A stretch of DNA of 64,000 nucleotides from Meandrina meandrites. Lineage: Eukaryota; Cnidaria; Anthozoa; Scleractinia; Meandrinidae. Positions 1 through 10,999 of the stretch are shown here, in pieces. Each line of letters opens with the position of its first letter. The first letter of the stretch is position 1. Made by a program: the position numbers and the translations under genes. The notes under the pieces are model-generated. The model was not told where the DNA came from and did not search any database. It saw only the letters and a program-made list of their open reading frames with translations. The stretch spans positions 25,841,993 to 25,905,992 of the forward strand of contig OY855908.1 of assembly GCA_963693305.1 (NCBI GenBank), given 5' to 3'.

Positions 1-112
1 CAGAGATCAGCATCAACCGGTGACGACATTTTACTTAGGATATCAGATGTTTATTGTGTAGAACATTCTAGAACGTTCGAAAACAGGCTTAAAATAACTT
101 TGGGTCGGATTT
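1..112 (+). CDS. possible upstream exon (open frame entering from the left edge)
   Basis: Frame 1 is open from the first base to about 229. A GT at 113-114, after a CAG, would leave phase 1, which matches the phase needed by the exon starting at 382. The donor is weak (GTCATA), and an alternative donor near 213 (AAG then GTGAAA) has the wrong phase. No domain is recognised. This is inference from open frame and phase only; it could be chance open frame. Confidence 0.25.
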
Positions 113-381
113 CAGGTCATATGATCATCGATATCGCCTTGCGGTGTGTGATTCAATTGAATATCGAGCATGTAATCGGCTACAATCATAGCGAGAATAT
201 ATTTGGTTTAAAGGTGAAATATTTGTGAGCTCTTCAGTGTCTCAGGGAATTCTTGACAGGGCAACTTAGAAATTCCCCACAGGGCCACGCATTTCTAGTT
301 GTAGATTTGCATTAGTACTTTGTTCTGTTTTGTAATATTGTGGTGTAAAACTTCTTTAACTCGAGGTCTTGTTAAATTTAG

Positions 382-864
382 GAAACCAAACTTGTTCACA
401 TGAAGACCCTCACAGCAAAGAGAAGCAGACCTTAGAGATGGAATTAAAAATATACAGAGATGAAAACGGAAAGTTAAAAAATGAAATGAAAGAAGCAACG
501 AAAAAGATGAACAAAATAAAGGAGGGTAACAGAAAAAGCAGTGAGGAAAATAGAAAAATAATGGCTGAGAATAGAAAACTTAAAAAAGAGAACGAAGACC
601 TAAAAATGAAGAACAAAAATCTAGAAGAGAAGAATAAAGAACAAGAAAATGAGAAAGAAAACCTAAAAAAGGAGAATGGACAACTAGAAGAAAAAAAGAA
701 AGAGCTTGAAAAGAATAAACACGCGCTCCAGTCAACTGTTGAAGAGATAACAACAAGTAATGTTGATCTCTCGGAAGAGGTAATAGAATGCAAGAACGAG
801 GTACTTCGACTTCAGAAAGAAGTGAAAGAGAGCCAGTCCTATATCATCACAAACTTCGTGAGCA
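382..864 (+). CDS. coiled-coil exon of a cytosolic protein
   Basis: The exon follows an AG acceptor at 380-381 and ends at a consensus donor, GTAAGT at 865-870, in phase 1. The translation (about 160 residues) is dominated by Lys, Glu, Asn and Leu with heptad-like spacing, as expected of a long coiled coil. The first in-frame ATG is at 438, but the good acceptor suggests an internal exon with earlier coding sequence off the left edge. No signal peptide or membrane segment is visible. The donor phase fits the next exon (1604-2172), so both probably belong to one gene. The coiled coil probably mediates oligomerisation; that is inference. Confidence 0.7.
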
Positions 865-1603
865 GTAAGTACCAACTTTGCAGACAGAAAACGTTTACCA
901 TAACTTAATTTCCGTGTGTTTATTAAGAGAGTTACCACGTTATGCTCCGTGACAGTGTAGACCACGAAAATTACGTAATCTGTACTGTAACGTGACGCAA
1001 AATTAAAAAAAAAGAAAACAAGAATCCGACTAATTGCAAAAAGGTTTCTGTGGTATCCGGAATAATCAAGGTCGAGGTAAGTGTTATCAGGCAAACCCGA
1101 AGGCTAAGGCTGATACCCCTTAGTGAGAACCTTCATTATTCCAGATATAACGAAAACTGAATCTAAAACTAACAGTTTTTTTACATACTGTTTTATACAA
1201 AATAACGACAAACGCACCATTCAAGAAGTAAATTAACGAGCCATTTTTTACTTCGCTGTGTGCAAGATGCCACTCACCAGCCGTAAACTTGACATTGCTC
1301 TTACAAATCGTGGATTGTCCGAGCAACTTACAGATTATTCACTAATCTGCCAATTATCTGCAGGCTGAGCTGGTTCCCAGATTTAGCTGTAGGCTCTTAT
1401 CCAATGAGAAGACAAATGGCGATTGCAACGTATAATAATTTGTGTTATTGTATAAAATAAATCGACCAAATATTGACGCCAGAAAATGTTCTAACCGGTT
1501 GGACTTGACTTTTAAATTAGCCAGTTTTTGATTGGTCGATCATTGTTTGCCTACCACCATTACTACCAATTTCAACAAAAGTAATGACTTCTTTCTTATT
1601 CAG

Positions 1604-2172
1604 GTACTTTCTTCCCTGGAGAAGAGGACTTTGGAAAGCCCGGAGGAGTTATCCATGCCTTAAGTGTAGAGGGAAAACCGGGAGAAATTTCTGCCACCAG
1701 ATCATCTGATGGGCCGGGAAAAGCTAATGACGTACTCGAACATAAATTGTATAGGAAAAGGGACAAATGTGGCAGTAGTGGAACGGCTGCACAGCGTGGT
1801 TCTTGGTGGTGCGTTGATTTAGGCGAGAATTACCTCTTGTTCCTAACTCACTATGCTTTAAGACACGGGAAGAAAGAAGGCGATTCATTGCTTTGTCAGT
1901 GGATGCTCCAAGGGTCAATTGATGAAGAGAATTGGAAGGATTTAGAAAGTAAAGAAAATGGTTATCGGCCTAATTTTAGAGGCTACAAGCCATATGTCAC
2001 AGGAACGTGGCCAGCCAAAGGTGAAGTGGGAGCTTTTCGTTACTTCAGGATTCTTCAAACAGGCAGGAATTCATCTGGCAAACATGGAATGTTTTTATAT
2101 GGCATTGAGTTATACGGAGTACTACTTGAAAGGCCGCCTGTTGAAAGTGATATGCAACACGGAAAGCACTGA
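1604..2172 (+). CDS. terminal exon with HECTD1-like galactose-binding-fold domain
   Basis: The exon starts after a pyrimidine-rich acceptor (cag at 1601-1603) and reads in phase with the upstream coiled-coil exon to a TGA at 2170-2172, about 190 residues. The segment around residues 50-170 has the pattern of the discoidin/SUN-like domain seen in HECTD1 and in some BTB and TRIM proteins: a WWCVDLG strand, YALRHG, then QWMLQGSIDEENW, and a closing FRYFRILQTG and GIELYG. In those families the fold binds partners or glycans. No HECT, RING or BTB domain is visible here, so enzymatic activity cannot be claimed. An architecture of coiled coil plus this domain at the C-terminus is inferred from splice phase. 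Confidence 0.7.
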
Positions 2173-2233
2173 AAAGTTCCACTGATACCAATATTTGAAC
2201 ATTGTGCTAGTTTATAAACAATTCAGCACTTAA

Positions 2234-2500
2234 GTGGCAGTACCACTAAAAGCGGTCCGGTCGACTTCGCGACCAAAAATAGTCCGTGAAAAGGGTTTGG
2301 ACCATACATATAAAAAAGCAATTAATTATTTTCCAATTCTTTATTTTTCCTTTCCTACGAGCCAAAATTCAATTTTGGCCGACCCGGGTTTGGCGACAGT
2401 GATCGAAAGGGTAAATTTCACCTATTTCGATCTTGATTTTAGATCTTACGCAATAGTCTGTCTAACCACAAGCATTTTTGGGGCCATTGCTTAGATTAGT
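2234..2500 (+). repeat. orphan end of a TTAA transposon
   Basis: A TTAA at 2230-2233 is followed by GTGGCAGTACCACTAAAAGC and a GGTCC motif. This resembles the terminus of the long TTAA transposon at 44721 (GTGGCAATGTCCTTAAAAGC then GGACC). No partner terminus was found nearby, so this is a lone or diverged end. The right boundary is arbitrary. The short open frame across it has no ATG start and is not supported as a gene. Confidence 0.45.
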
Positions 2501-3224
2501 CTGTCTGCGACGCAGGCTACACTGCGTTGCGGTTTGATAAACCCTCGTTTTATTAATTCAGTTTCCGAGTTCAGTGGCTCATAGCCACTTCAAAAAAAAA
2601 TAATACCTTTGTTTTTTCCTTACCGATTTTGTGAAGTGTGCTACGTCCACAAAATTGCATTTCACGAGATTTCATTTTCACACAATTCTCTGGTACATTC
2701 ACTATGTTAACTGGCAAAATATGAAAACATTTTCTATAATTCTAAGCTGACCACGATGGCTGAAAGACACCATCCTCTAAAGATTTTTGCTTTCCATGAT
2801 CAGCAAAAAGAAAGGTTTTGGTAAATAAAAATTACCGCAAACCTTTTTAACGCAAATGTTTATTCCATAGTGGAAATATCATTGCACATGAACATCATTT
2901 TTACATGTGCATCAAAAGTTATGGTGATACCTGTTATGTATCAAGCGGTTTCAAACTTGATAAAACACTGCTGCCCATTTACTAAACATTACGTAATTGA
3001 TCCGTCATGGAGCCATTAACTTCGCTGATGTTTTTCTCCACTAGCAACGTTCTCATTCCTTCGACTTCAGCGGCTAAGTCTTACTGAAATAGTGGACTTT
3101 CGACTGACCTGCATCCACATAATACCAAAATTAACTGTTGCGTCAATGTTATACCTTTATATTTCGAATTTAAAAGTTTACTGATTCCAAAAATAGCCTA
3201 GAAAAGAAAGAAAAGTTCATGTTT
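2501..3224. other. AT-rich intergenic sequence, nothing identified
   Basis: No open frame longer than background, no clear repeat pair and no RNA gene was recognised here. Confidence 0.5.
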
Positions 3225-3303
3225 CCGTCAGGATGCGAACTAACGACCGGGCAACTGGCGCGTCTTACAAAGAACTGCTCTCTATCAACTGAGCTATCAA
3301 AGC
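3225..3303 (-). pseudogene. tRNA-Thr(TGT)-like pseudogene
   Basis: On the minus strand the sequence begins GCTTTGATAGCTCAGTTGAT with a tRNA-like A box, a loop TTTGTAA with anticodon TGT, and a B-box-like AGTTCGCATCC. The 3' half does not pair with the 5' acceptor strand and the T arm has mismatches, so a working cloverleaf is unlikely. It could be a decayed tRNA gene or the head of a tRNA-derived SINE. Confidence 0.5.
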
Positions 3304-3572
3304 TTTGTACTAAAGAGGCTATAGCTTTGTATCTTTTTTCTATCACATCCATAATGCATGGGCTATGCCTAATACAGAGAATTTATAGGCATGTTACACA
3401 GAATTGCAAATGTCTCGGTTCATATATGATATTCACAATATAAACGTAGGATTAATAAGATTCATAGAGAATCACTTGTCTCCAAATTTTAGATCAAAAG
3501 GTGTACCTTTCGTGCTGTAGAATTATTTAATCGAAATTGACAAAGAATGTATGGGCACGTTTGTACATATGT

Positions 3573-4227
3573 GCTTTTATTATATGGACGAGAGTGTTTT
3601 ACTGGGAACTAAACCACTCGTAGATTCCATACGCCACTCCATCCGGGACCTGAGTGGCGTATTTTCCGTATGACACGCTTGCGAGTGTCATATCGCTCAT
3701 TGACGTCACGATTCGCGCCATTTCTACTTTGCTGAATGAAATTGGTTTCTTGTGTCGTTCAGGTTTGCTGTGAGCAAGCATCGACAAGGAGGTTTAATTT
3801 GTTTAATTAAGCGACGAAAATGAATGAGTTTTCCGAAAAACTCAAGGACGAGAACATGGTAATGGAAACCTTGACGATTTGAAGGCTTTTAGAGAGAATT
3901 CTTCGCAAGGAATTTCACAAAGTGCAAGATGTTGTGAAGAAGAAAACAAAAGCAGTTGAAAACTATCGGCCGTCAAGACATTGCCGCATCGGATTCCATT
4001 AAAAAGTCAGTGATGTTTTCAGTTCTTACGTGTTACGATATTTAGTTGACAAATATTTCATGTATTTTATTTGATTGGAATTCAGTAAGTTTTTCTATAT
4101 CCCGGACACGGGTGCTTTGTATTTTCTGTGAAGACGAACGGTGATATGTAAAATTTGCCCGACTTTTCGAAAACAATGAAATAAAAGTCGGCAATTTCAA
4201 TTACATCTGGTCTCCATATAATAAAAA
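3573..4227. mobile_element. decayed element with short inverted ends
   Basis: CTTTTATTATATGGA at 3574 is mirrored by TCCATATAATAAAAAG at 4213, suggesting a TIR element of about 650 bp. Inside, an ATG frame at 3821 (MNEFSEKLKDENMV) breaks at a TGA and then continues as a basic segment, so a small protein-coding remnant may be present. No target duplication was identified. Family unknown. Confidence 0.4.
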
Positions 4228-4231
4228 GAAC

Positions 4232-4368
4232 ATTACACGGTGGCGAGAAGATATGAATTTTATGTTCTCGTGGCAAAAACGATATCTCACTCGTTCGCTG
4301 CGCTCACTCGTGAGATATCGTTTCTGCCACTCGAACATAAAATTCATATCTTCTCGCCACCGTGTAAT
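4232..4368. repeat. 59-bp-arm hairpin (inverted repeat)
   Basis: Left arm 4232-4290 begins ATTACACGGTGGCGAGAAG; right arm 4310-4368 is its reverse complement with only a few mismatches, separated by 19 bases. Open frames on both strands here are only translations of the palindrome. The arms lie immediately beside the inverted end of the neighbouring element and may be the core of a foldback MITE. Confidence 0.8.
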
Positions 4369-4494
4369 ATCCTGTATATATCTCGGCTATTAATGATCCA
4401 AAGCAAAGCAGACAACATTTTTTTGCTTTAATACCCAGTCATACCTTGATGCTTACCACTAAACTTCAGTTCAAAAGCTCTCATATTCGAGCTT

Positions 4495-4637
4495 TACGAA
4501 TTAATTAATTAATTATTTATTTAATTTTATTTATTTTTTTTTATATCTTGTTTAATTAATTAATTATTTATTTTGATAATTTTTCTTTTCACAATCAAGC
4601 AGACTTCCTTCGTGGGGGGGTGGGGGGGGGGGGGGGG
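4495..4637. repeat. AT-rich low-complexity tract and poly-G run
   Basis: TTAATTAATTATTTATTT-type repeats run from 4495 to about 4580. They are followed by an almost uninterrupted G run at 4614-4637. Runs of this kind recur across the window. Confidence 0.85.
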
Positions 4638-4677
4638 CGGACGCACCCATCACACCCCCTCCCTACGGTCCTGAGTC

Positions 4678-5279
4678 TACCGTATTTTCTCAATTAAACG
4701 CCCTCGGCGTTTATTTCAAAATTGGCTTTGTGCACACGGCGTTTACTTGAAGCCGGCGTTTTATCGGGGCCCGGCGTTTATTTATGAATTGCAACTTTCT
4801 GCCTTTTTTCTTTTCAAATTGATTTATTATCACCCATCCTCCGAGACCTAGTTCAGTTTGTCAACGCTGAACGAGTTTTCCCTTTGTACCGCCATGGCAA
4901 ACTGTCCCTGAGTTTTGGGGACGATTATTACCGAAAAATACAGCATTACATACAGCACACGAATGTTGCAATCAAGATATGCGGCAAACAGATCTGTTTG
5001 CGCAAAGAATATCTAAAAAACAGGAGCAAGTATGGGTACAAAGTTTTAAGTTCCGCATACACGTTTAGTTAAGATTATCAAAATACCATAGCGTACTAGT
5101 ATATCGCAGTAGTTCTATTAAATATGGGAAAAATCAACTTGTTGGTTCGAATGCAAATAAACGCCGGGGCCTCGATTAAACGCCCCCGGCGTTTATTTAA
5201 AAAACAACCGTTTTTACCCGGCGTTTATACGAGGCCGGCGTTTAATCGGGGTCCGGCGTCTAATTGAGAAAATACGGTA
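4678..5279. mobile_element. MITE with TACCGTATTTTCTCAATTA ends and GGCGTTTA internal repeats
   Basis: Both ends read TACCGTATTTTCTCAATTA followed by a GACGCC or AACGCC motif in inverted orientation. Each end region carries several copies of a GGCGTTTAT-like motif in both orientations. Length is about 602 bp. A 62-codon frame at 4884-5072 lies in the centre but has no recognisable domain. Target duplication is unclear. The structure resembles the 59.1-kb element, whose ends also carry CTAATAAACGCCC-like motifs. Confidence 0.8.
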
Positions 5280-5524
5280 CTTACAATAAACTTACTTGTA
5301 AAACACGATACCGTACTTACAATAAATTACTTACAAGAGCTAATGTATAAAACACTGCTTTTAGCATACAGTTATAAATAACAAAGCACGGATGCATATA
5401 AATTAAATAATAGTAAAAGAGGTACTTATTAATTAAATAAATAAATAAAAAAATAAGATATAAAGATATAAATATAAACAAGGTTATTTTCCACGAGGTT
5501 CTAATAACAGGTTTCAACTTTTCT

Positions 5525-5990
5525 CATTTTTTAAGAATGGATAGAAAGTTTATTTCTCTCCCTCGCAATATGTAGTTCAATGTTATAAACACGTTTAATC
5601 CTGGCAATAAAACCTTTTAACGAGGGTAAACTTCCAAGGCATTTCCGTAATAACAGAATGTGGTTAATTATATAGAAATCTTCCGTTTTCTTTTTTTCAA
5701 AAATCACTGAAAACAAACCTACCTCATTGAAAGATTGTATAACTACCTTATTTTCTTCAAGCCAGGACAAAAGATCTTTCCAAAATTCAGAAGACACTTT
5801 ACAACAAGAGAGTAAATGTTCGATGGATTCTGGTTCTTCATTGCAAAATTTACGCCGAAGCGAAATAAACTTTCATTGTAAAGACAATATTGTTAAGAAT
5901 TTTGTATTGAATTTCAAAGTCTCACAGTTTGGAATCAAGTTAAGTACGGAAAGGAACAGAGTAAACCTTTTCCCAATTAATAACTGTATC
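5525..5990 (-). pseudogene. LINE ORF2 C-terminal fragment (zf-RVT region)
   Basis: On the minus strand the frame reads FCNEEPESIEHLLSCC followed by SSEFWKDLLSWLEEN. This is the Cys/His zinc-binding segment and following FW motif typical of the C-terminus of L1/Tx1-type LINE ORF2. It ends at a stop near 5531 and is followed by an AT-rich 3' tail (lower coordinates). The reverse transcriptase and endonuclease are absent, as expected for a 5'-truncated insertion. It appears to be the same broad LINE type as the nested copy at 27.1-36.0 kb. Confidence 0.7.
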
Positions 5991-6026
5991 TGAGTACCTG
6001 TCTGTTTTTGTGTGTTGTTCATTTAA

Positions 6027-7610
6027 GGTGTCTCTCTACAGTTTTTTCTGGACCATACCAAACTTTTTCATTTGGCCGGTTAGCAATCTTCCCGGTCTCA
6101 AATCGATGTGAAATTTACACCAGATATTGGAATTGGATTAAAGTTTGACATAATATATTTTTTAGGAAAATCGATATTTCCATGGAAACGATAAACAGAA
6201 AAACTAGACATTAGTTAAACTTGAATTCTACGCGAATACGATTTGACGTAGAAAAACTAACACCAGTATCTGAAACTATGGTGTACTGCACATCAAATAC
6301 ACAAGAATAAAAAAAATCTGTATGTTTGATTTCGAATAAATCGAAAATATATTTCAAACCATGCTTTTTGCATTATAGTGACAAACGGACCGATTTGAAG
6401 ACACTGCTTTGATGAAATTATTTTGTAATAACACTCAAATGTGTATTTAACTTATCTTTCGTCGCCGTGAAAGTTTAGTTGATTTTCGTTTTCGCGATCC
6501 CGAGAATTGGATTTTTTCATACAGTCACTATCAATGTAATGTTTGGTAAATTTTCTACTTTTAGCGCTTTTTCGAAAATCTTCAAAACGGCTCCAACGAT
6601 TTTTTTTTTTAAACTTTCACAACACATGCTTGATAATGCAAAGAATTTAATTCCAAAGTTTTATTAACGTTGATTTACTGGAACACGTCCAAAGGTATCC
6701 TTAAAGAAGGCGTTCGAACCGACGAAAAAGTTGCGTTACAAATTCAGCTTTCACAATTGATGCTAAAATAATCAAATCAATGTTTTTTTACATTCCATCT
6801 TGATAAATACAATTCGTTGCTATTGTTTTCAATATTGTGTTTTGTCCCTCACTCTTTTGCTTACTCGATGGAATGTAAAAAACATTGATTTGAATATTTT
6901 AGCATAAATTGCGAACGCTGAATTTTCAACGCAACATTTTCGTCGGTTCGAACGCCTTCTTTAAGGATAAATTTAGAAGTGTTCCAGTAAATCAACGTTA
7001 ATAAAACTTTGGAATTAAATTCTTCGCATTATCAAGCATGTGTTGCGAAAGTTTCAAAAAAATCGTTGGAGCCGTTTAGTAGAAAATTAACCAAAAATTA
7101 CATTGGTAGTGACCGTATGAAAAAAACCAATTCTCGGGATCGCGATAACGAAAATCAACAAATCTTTCACTTCGACGAAAGATAAGTTAAATACACATTT
7201 TAGAGTTATTTTGAAGTAATTTCATCAAAGCAGTGTCTGCGTCTCGGTCCGTTTATTATTATAATGCAAAAAGCATGGTTTGAAAGATATTTGCGATTTA
7301 TTGGAAACCAAACATACAGATTTTTTTTATTCCTGTATATTTGATGTGCAGTACACCATAGTTTCAGATACTGGTGTTAGTTTTTTTACGTCAAATCGTA
7401 TTCGCGTAGAATTCAAGTTTAACTTATATCTAGTTTTTCTGTTTATCGTTGCCATGGAAATATCGATTTTCCTAAAAAGTATATTATATCAAACTTCAAT
7501 CCAATTCCAATAACTGGTGTAAATTTCACATCGATCTGAGTCCGGGAAGTCTGCTAAACGGCCAAATGTAAATGTTTGGTATGGTCCAGAAAAAACTGTA
7601 GAGAGACACC
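6027..7610. mobile_element. 1.58-kb TTAA foldback transposon
   Basis: The element begins GGTGTCTCTCTACAG and ends CTGTAGAGAGACACC, flanked by TTAA at 6023-6026 and 7611-7614. The two halves (about 6027-6800 and 6868-7610) are reverse complements with scattered differences, leaving a loop of about 70 bases. TTAA duplications are known for piggyBac and Kolobok elements; the ends lack the usual piggyBac CCC, so Kolobok-like is a tentative call. No transposase is encoded, so it must be mobilised in trans if at all. Confidence 0.9.
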
Positions 7611-7979
7611 TTAAAGTTGTTCTTATATCAAAATCTTTGTTTGACTCTATCTTTTCTGTTCTTTCATTTCATAAATCATGTCAAATGCAATACGTTAGAT
7701 TATAGCTACAATCCCAGACAAAACTCTTGGGTCACTTGCTGTTTTTTTTTCCACTTGAAACATGAAAATATCTAACAATCCCCCTCTTCCCCCTTTTTTA
7801 TATTGTAAGGGTCAAGATCAATAAATGAAACGGAGCACCTTCCCATTTGGACAGAAATCAAGTTTATTGATCGTGATCCCCACTGGTAAACACGTAGGGT
7901 CAATGAGGCTATCCATATGAGACTTAATCCAAACAACATCAATAGAGATAGTGGAATCGAAATTCCTGAAACTTGGATA

Positions 7980-8815
7980 CAGTGGAACCTCGATTTAACG
8001 AACCTCTATATAACGAAGTCCTCGGTATAACGAACGATTTCTTCAGCCCGGCCAAAATTACAGTAAAATGTATGGAACAGAACCTCGATATAACGAACCT
8101 CGGTAAAACGAAATCCTCGTTATAACGAACACAATTCAGAAGCCCAAAGGTAAAATATTCCTCGATATAACGAATAACTAGGCTATGACAGCGCTACGCA
8201 ATTTCATTTTGTCATTTGACAAGACCGGTTCAAAACAAAAAGAATTTCTGCGCTCGCTTTCTTCGATGGAGGATGCATTCTTACGGTAAACAATAAAAAG
8301 ACAGACGCAATCCTCACTGAAATATTTTTTGCTTGATTAAGAGTCCGGATTAGGATTTTACTGTAATAGTACAGTGTTAAAAGTTGTTAACGTTTTGCCA
8401 TGTTCATTTTGTGGAAATTCTTAAATGGAGTACGCCTTTTTATTGATGACAAAAAAACAGTCTTTATTGGAAGTACATCGTGTATTAGCGCCTCGATTTA
8501 TGCGTAGTTTTAAGCAGTTTTGTTTGCCTGTTCAGGTTCTATTGCCATAGCTATGTAAAGATCTGTAACGAGACAATAGCTTCGTACAGACATAAAAGAA
8601 CGAATGTTTATTAGCAATTGCTCAGATCCTGAAATGCTGGGTAGTGCAACGTAACATTGTTCAAAAATTAATTATTAACTAGACCTCGATATAACTAATA
8701 TTTTGGTTGTTCTCCCGAAAATTCGTTAAATCGAGGTTTTCGATATAACGAACCCTCGATATAACGAACAAATTTCCCTAGTCCCTTGGCACTTCGTTAA
8801 ATCGAGGTTCCACTG
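7980..8815. mobile_element. pogo/Tigger-like MITE with TA duplication
   Basis: Ends are CAGTGGAACCTCGATTTAA and its inverse, flanked by TA at 7978-7979 and 8816-8817. Many internal copies of CTCGATATAACGAA occur near both ends. The terminal CAGT and AACCTCG motif, subterminal repeats and TA target are characteristic of the pogo/Tigger branch of Tc1/mariner MITEs. The 836-bp body has no transposase frame. Confidence 0.85.
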
Positions 8816-8817
8816 TA

Positions 8818-9457
8818 CCTACGATCAAAAAGCACAACAGCCGATCAACAACAAAGCGAACCTATGAGGGAAAAAAACATTTAACTGTAGGAAAAATAAT
8901 GATAATCGAAATGCACCAAAAGCAGCGAGCCAACGTACCACAAATTATTATAGCGACACGTAAACAATCGACCTCAACGACTGATGGAGACTAGCAGTAT
9001 TGCAGTTGCAAACGTCGCGATCAAGACCTTAAAGCAATTTCATCATGAGACAAACGAATAAACGTTCATCTTTCCTAGCTTATTACTTCTTCACATTTCC
9101 TATTAGTCTCCACCTTGTCAGCAGAATGTTCACAATTTTAGTGGCGCGTCTTTCTCTAGTTTCGACAAAATTCACCATCTACTGCTTCTATCCGAATGAA
9201 AAGTTTTGCAGCAAAACGCTTGGTCAGGCCGGTTGTTTTCTCGTCGCTAATTATATGAATATTTAATTCTAATTAATTTCTTACGCAATGCATTGGTATA
9301 AACATTATTATTTTTAGAGTGTGTGTGGCCTACACTATGTGGTACTCAATACTCTGTCCGCTCGCAGCGTGCAGATATGGGATTCTTAACACATTCGGTT
9401 TGCCGTTTAATATTAGATATATACTAAGAGGGTATCATATATTAGTCTTATTTCCAG
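8818..9457. other. intergenic sequence without recognised features
   Basis: It contains only a 73-codon open frame (9045-9266) that looks like background, and an AT-rich stretch. Confidence 0.5.
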
Positions 9458-10168
9458 AGGTGAATATAAGAATGGAACATTTTGATTGGTAGAAAAGCTC
9501 TAGTTTATGACGCTATATTCACCGCGCTAGGCGGTGAATATAGCATTTCAGGGCTTGGTTATTCAGCCACGCCACCTTTGCCATCCAGTCAAGCAAACAT
9601 GGTAGCATTTGCTGAATGAAATTGTCGTTCATTCTGAAGAAATCACTCCAAATCCTGAGTATTCAACACAGTTGGGGTTTTGGAAATTGTCTGCCAAGGC
9701 TTTTGGACCGAAAACATTTTCAAGAGATGATTCTCAAGGCATTTAGAATTGATGGTAAACACAGTGGTTTTGTAGATGGCACGCGGCCATGAGAAACTCA
9801 ATCCGATCGATTGACCCACAGGCTTCCCAAGCTCAAAAGTCGTCTTTTTGATGTGTTTTTGAGAGCCCTTCGGGCGGCCGACTCTACATACGTGGTGTAT
9901 GCGACAGCTTGTGTATATAGAGAAATGTATGTTTACCTACCTCAAATGTGTCGCTTACTTGTGTCTTATGCCGAATTTGAAGCTATTCCGACGCCATTTA
10001 ACGACGTTATTCGAAGTCGTTGTCTCCCCTTCTAAAAAGAAGGAAAGGCAGACCACTCGATGAATTAAACTTGTTTACAATTATGCAACGGCGAGCACTG
10101 GTGTTTGTTGTTTCTTTGTTTTAGTTCTTCATTTTGTAGTTCTTGATACTCACCTCTGAAAATTGGAC
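9458..10168. mobile_element. possible small TIR element with internal hairpin
   Basis: CCAGAGGTGAATAT near 9463 is mirrored by CTCACCTCTGAAAATTGG near 10150, suggesting inverted ends. A hairpin of TATATTCACCGC and GGCGGTGAATATA sits at 9513-9544. A 74-codon frame at 9811-10035 has no recognisable domain. Boundaries are approximate. Confidence 0.4.
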
Positions 10169-10171
10169 TAA

Positions 10172-10288
10172 AACAATTATTCGCCTCAGGCTCAGTGAAT
10201 CTCGGCGAATATTCCCCTCGACGACCCCCTCGACTAAGTCTCGGGGAATATTCACCGAGTTTCACTTCTCCTTCGGCGAATAATTGTT
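10172..10288. repeat. 117-bp imperfect palindrome
   Basis: AACAATTATTCGCC at 10172 pairs with GGCGAATAATTGTT at 10275-10288. Inside, CTCGGCGAATATTCCCC pairs with GGGGAATATTCACCGAG. It shares the GAATATTC/TTCACCG theme with the neighbouring hairpin at 9513, so both may be parts of one foldback family. Confidence 0.75.
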
Positions 10289-10778
10289 AATTATAACGAC
10301 ACTCAGTTTAAATATTAAAAGACTGGCTAATGTTAAGTTAGTAGTTGCTGAACTGTTGTGCTGCGTCAGCGGGCAGGTGAAACATTCAGCTGATAATCAG
10401 TTAAAAATAAACCGCCGTAGTGATTTAGAAAAGCTGACATTTTGAGCGTTACCCTGATCTCAAAGCAACTGTGGGTTGTGGGTGTGTTTTTATGTGATGT
10501 TTCTTGACTGTTCTAAAGCATTTTAACGTCAGTTTTGCTTGTCGCCGTCCTTAACGGGAGAATAAATTGACAAATGTGTCCACCACTGAACAAAGGCGCT
10601 AAAGAAAGCCGAAAGTTACCAAATCAAGTTGTATTTGTTAATTAAAAAATCGGTTAAAATGTGGCTTTTATAATGCTTTAGAACAGTCAAACATAATTAA
10701 ACCGAGTTGTCTCAACGTGACTCTGGGCTCCCTGTGATTGCACCACTATTATTCATGCTAGTTGTTACTTGCGTTTCT
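10289..10778. other. intergenic or intronic sequence, nothing identified
   Basis: AT-rich, with no gene or repeat recognised. It lies just downstream of the minus-strand exon at 10779-10975 and may hold its 3' UTR. Confidence 0.4.
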
Positions 10779-10975
10779 TTATTGTTGTAAACACTGGACT
10801 TGCATGTTCATCTGCTGCACTTTGCCTAGCATTTCTTTCAAGTCTTCGTTTTCCTTCTGTTGTCTCTGACGTTCGACTTGTTTTCTCAATTCTCTGACTT
10901 CCGCAAAGAGGCTAGAAATGTCGTCCGGTGTTTCGCGTTTAGTCTGCTGCTTAGACTGTTCACCAAGGCATAAGG
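10779..10975 (-). CDS. terminal coiled-coil exon, unknown gene
   Basis: On the minus strand a strong pyrimidine tract (TTTTTACTTTCTTTAG) precedes the exon at 10975. The frame then runs about 65 codons to a TAA at 10779-10781. Residues such as SSLFAEVRELRKQVERQRQQ and KENEDLKEMLGKVQQM form a coiled coil. Similar short coiled coils precede C1q-like domains in some secreted proteins, but no such domain follows here. Upstream exons would lie at higher coordinates and were not identified. Confidence 0.5.
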
Positions 10976-10999
10976 CTAAAGAAAGTAAAAATAAGCATC

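Noticed and set aside
410..793. 127-codon minus-strand frame rich in Phe and Ser
   Set aside because: It is the antisense of the Lys/Glu-rich coiled-coil exon, which has splice support on the plus strand.
5317..5517. Hydrophobic 66-codon minus-strand frame
   Set aside because: It lies in the AT-rich 3' tail downstream of the LINE ORF2 stop and has a composition expected of AT repeats.
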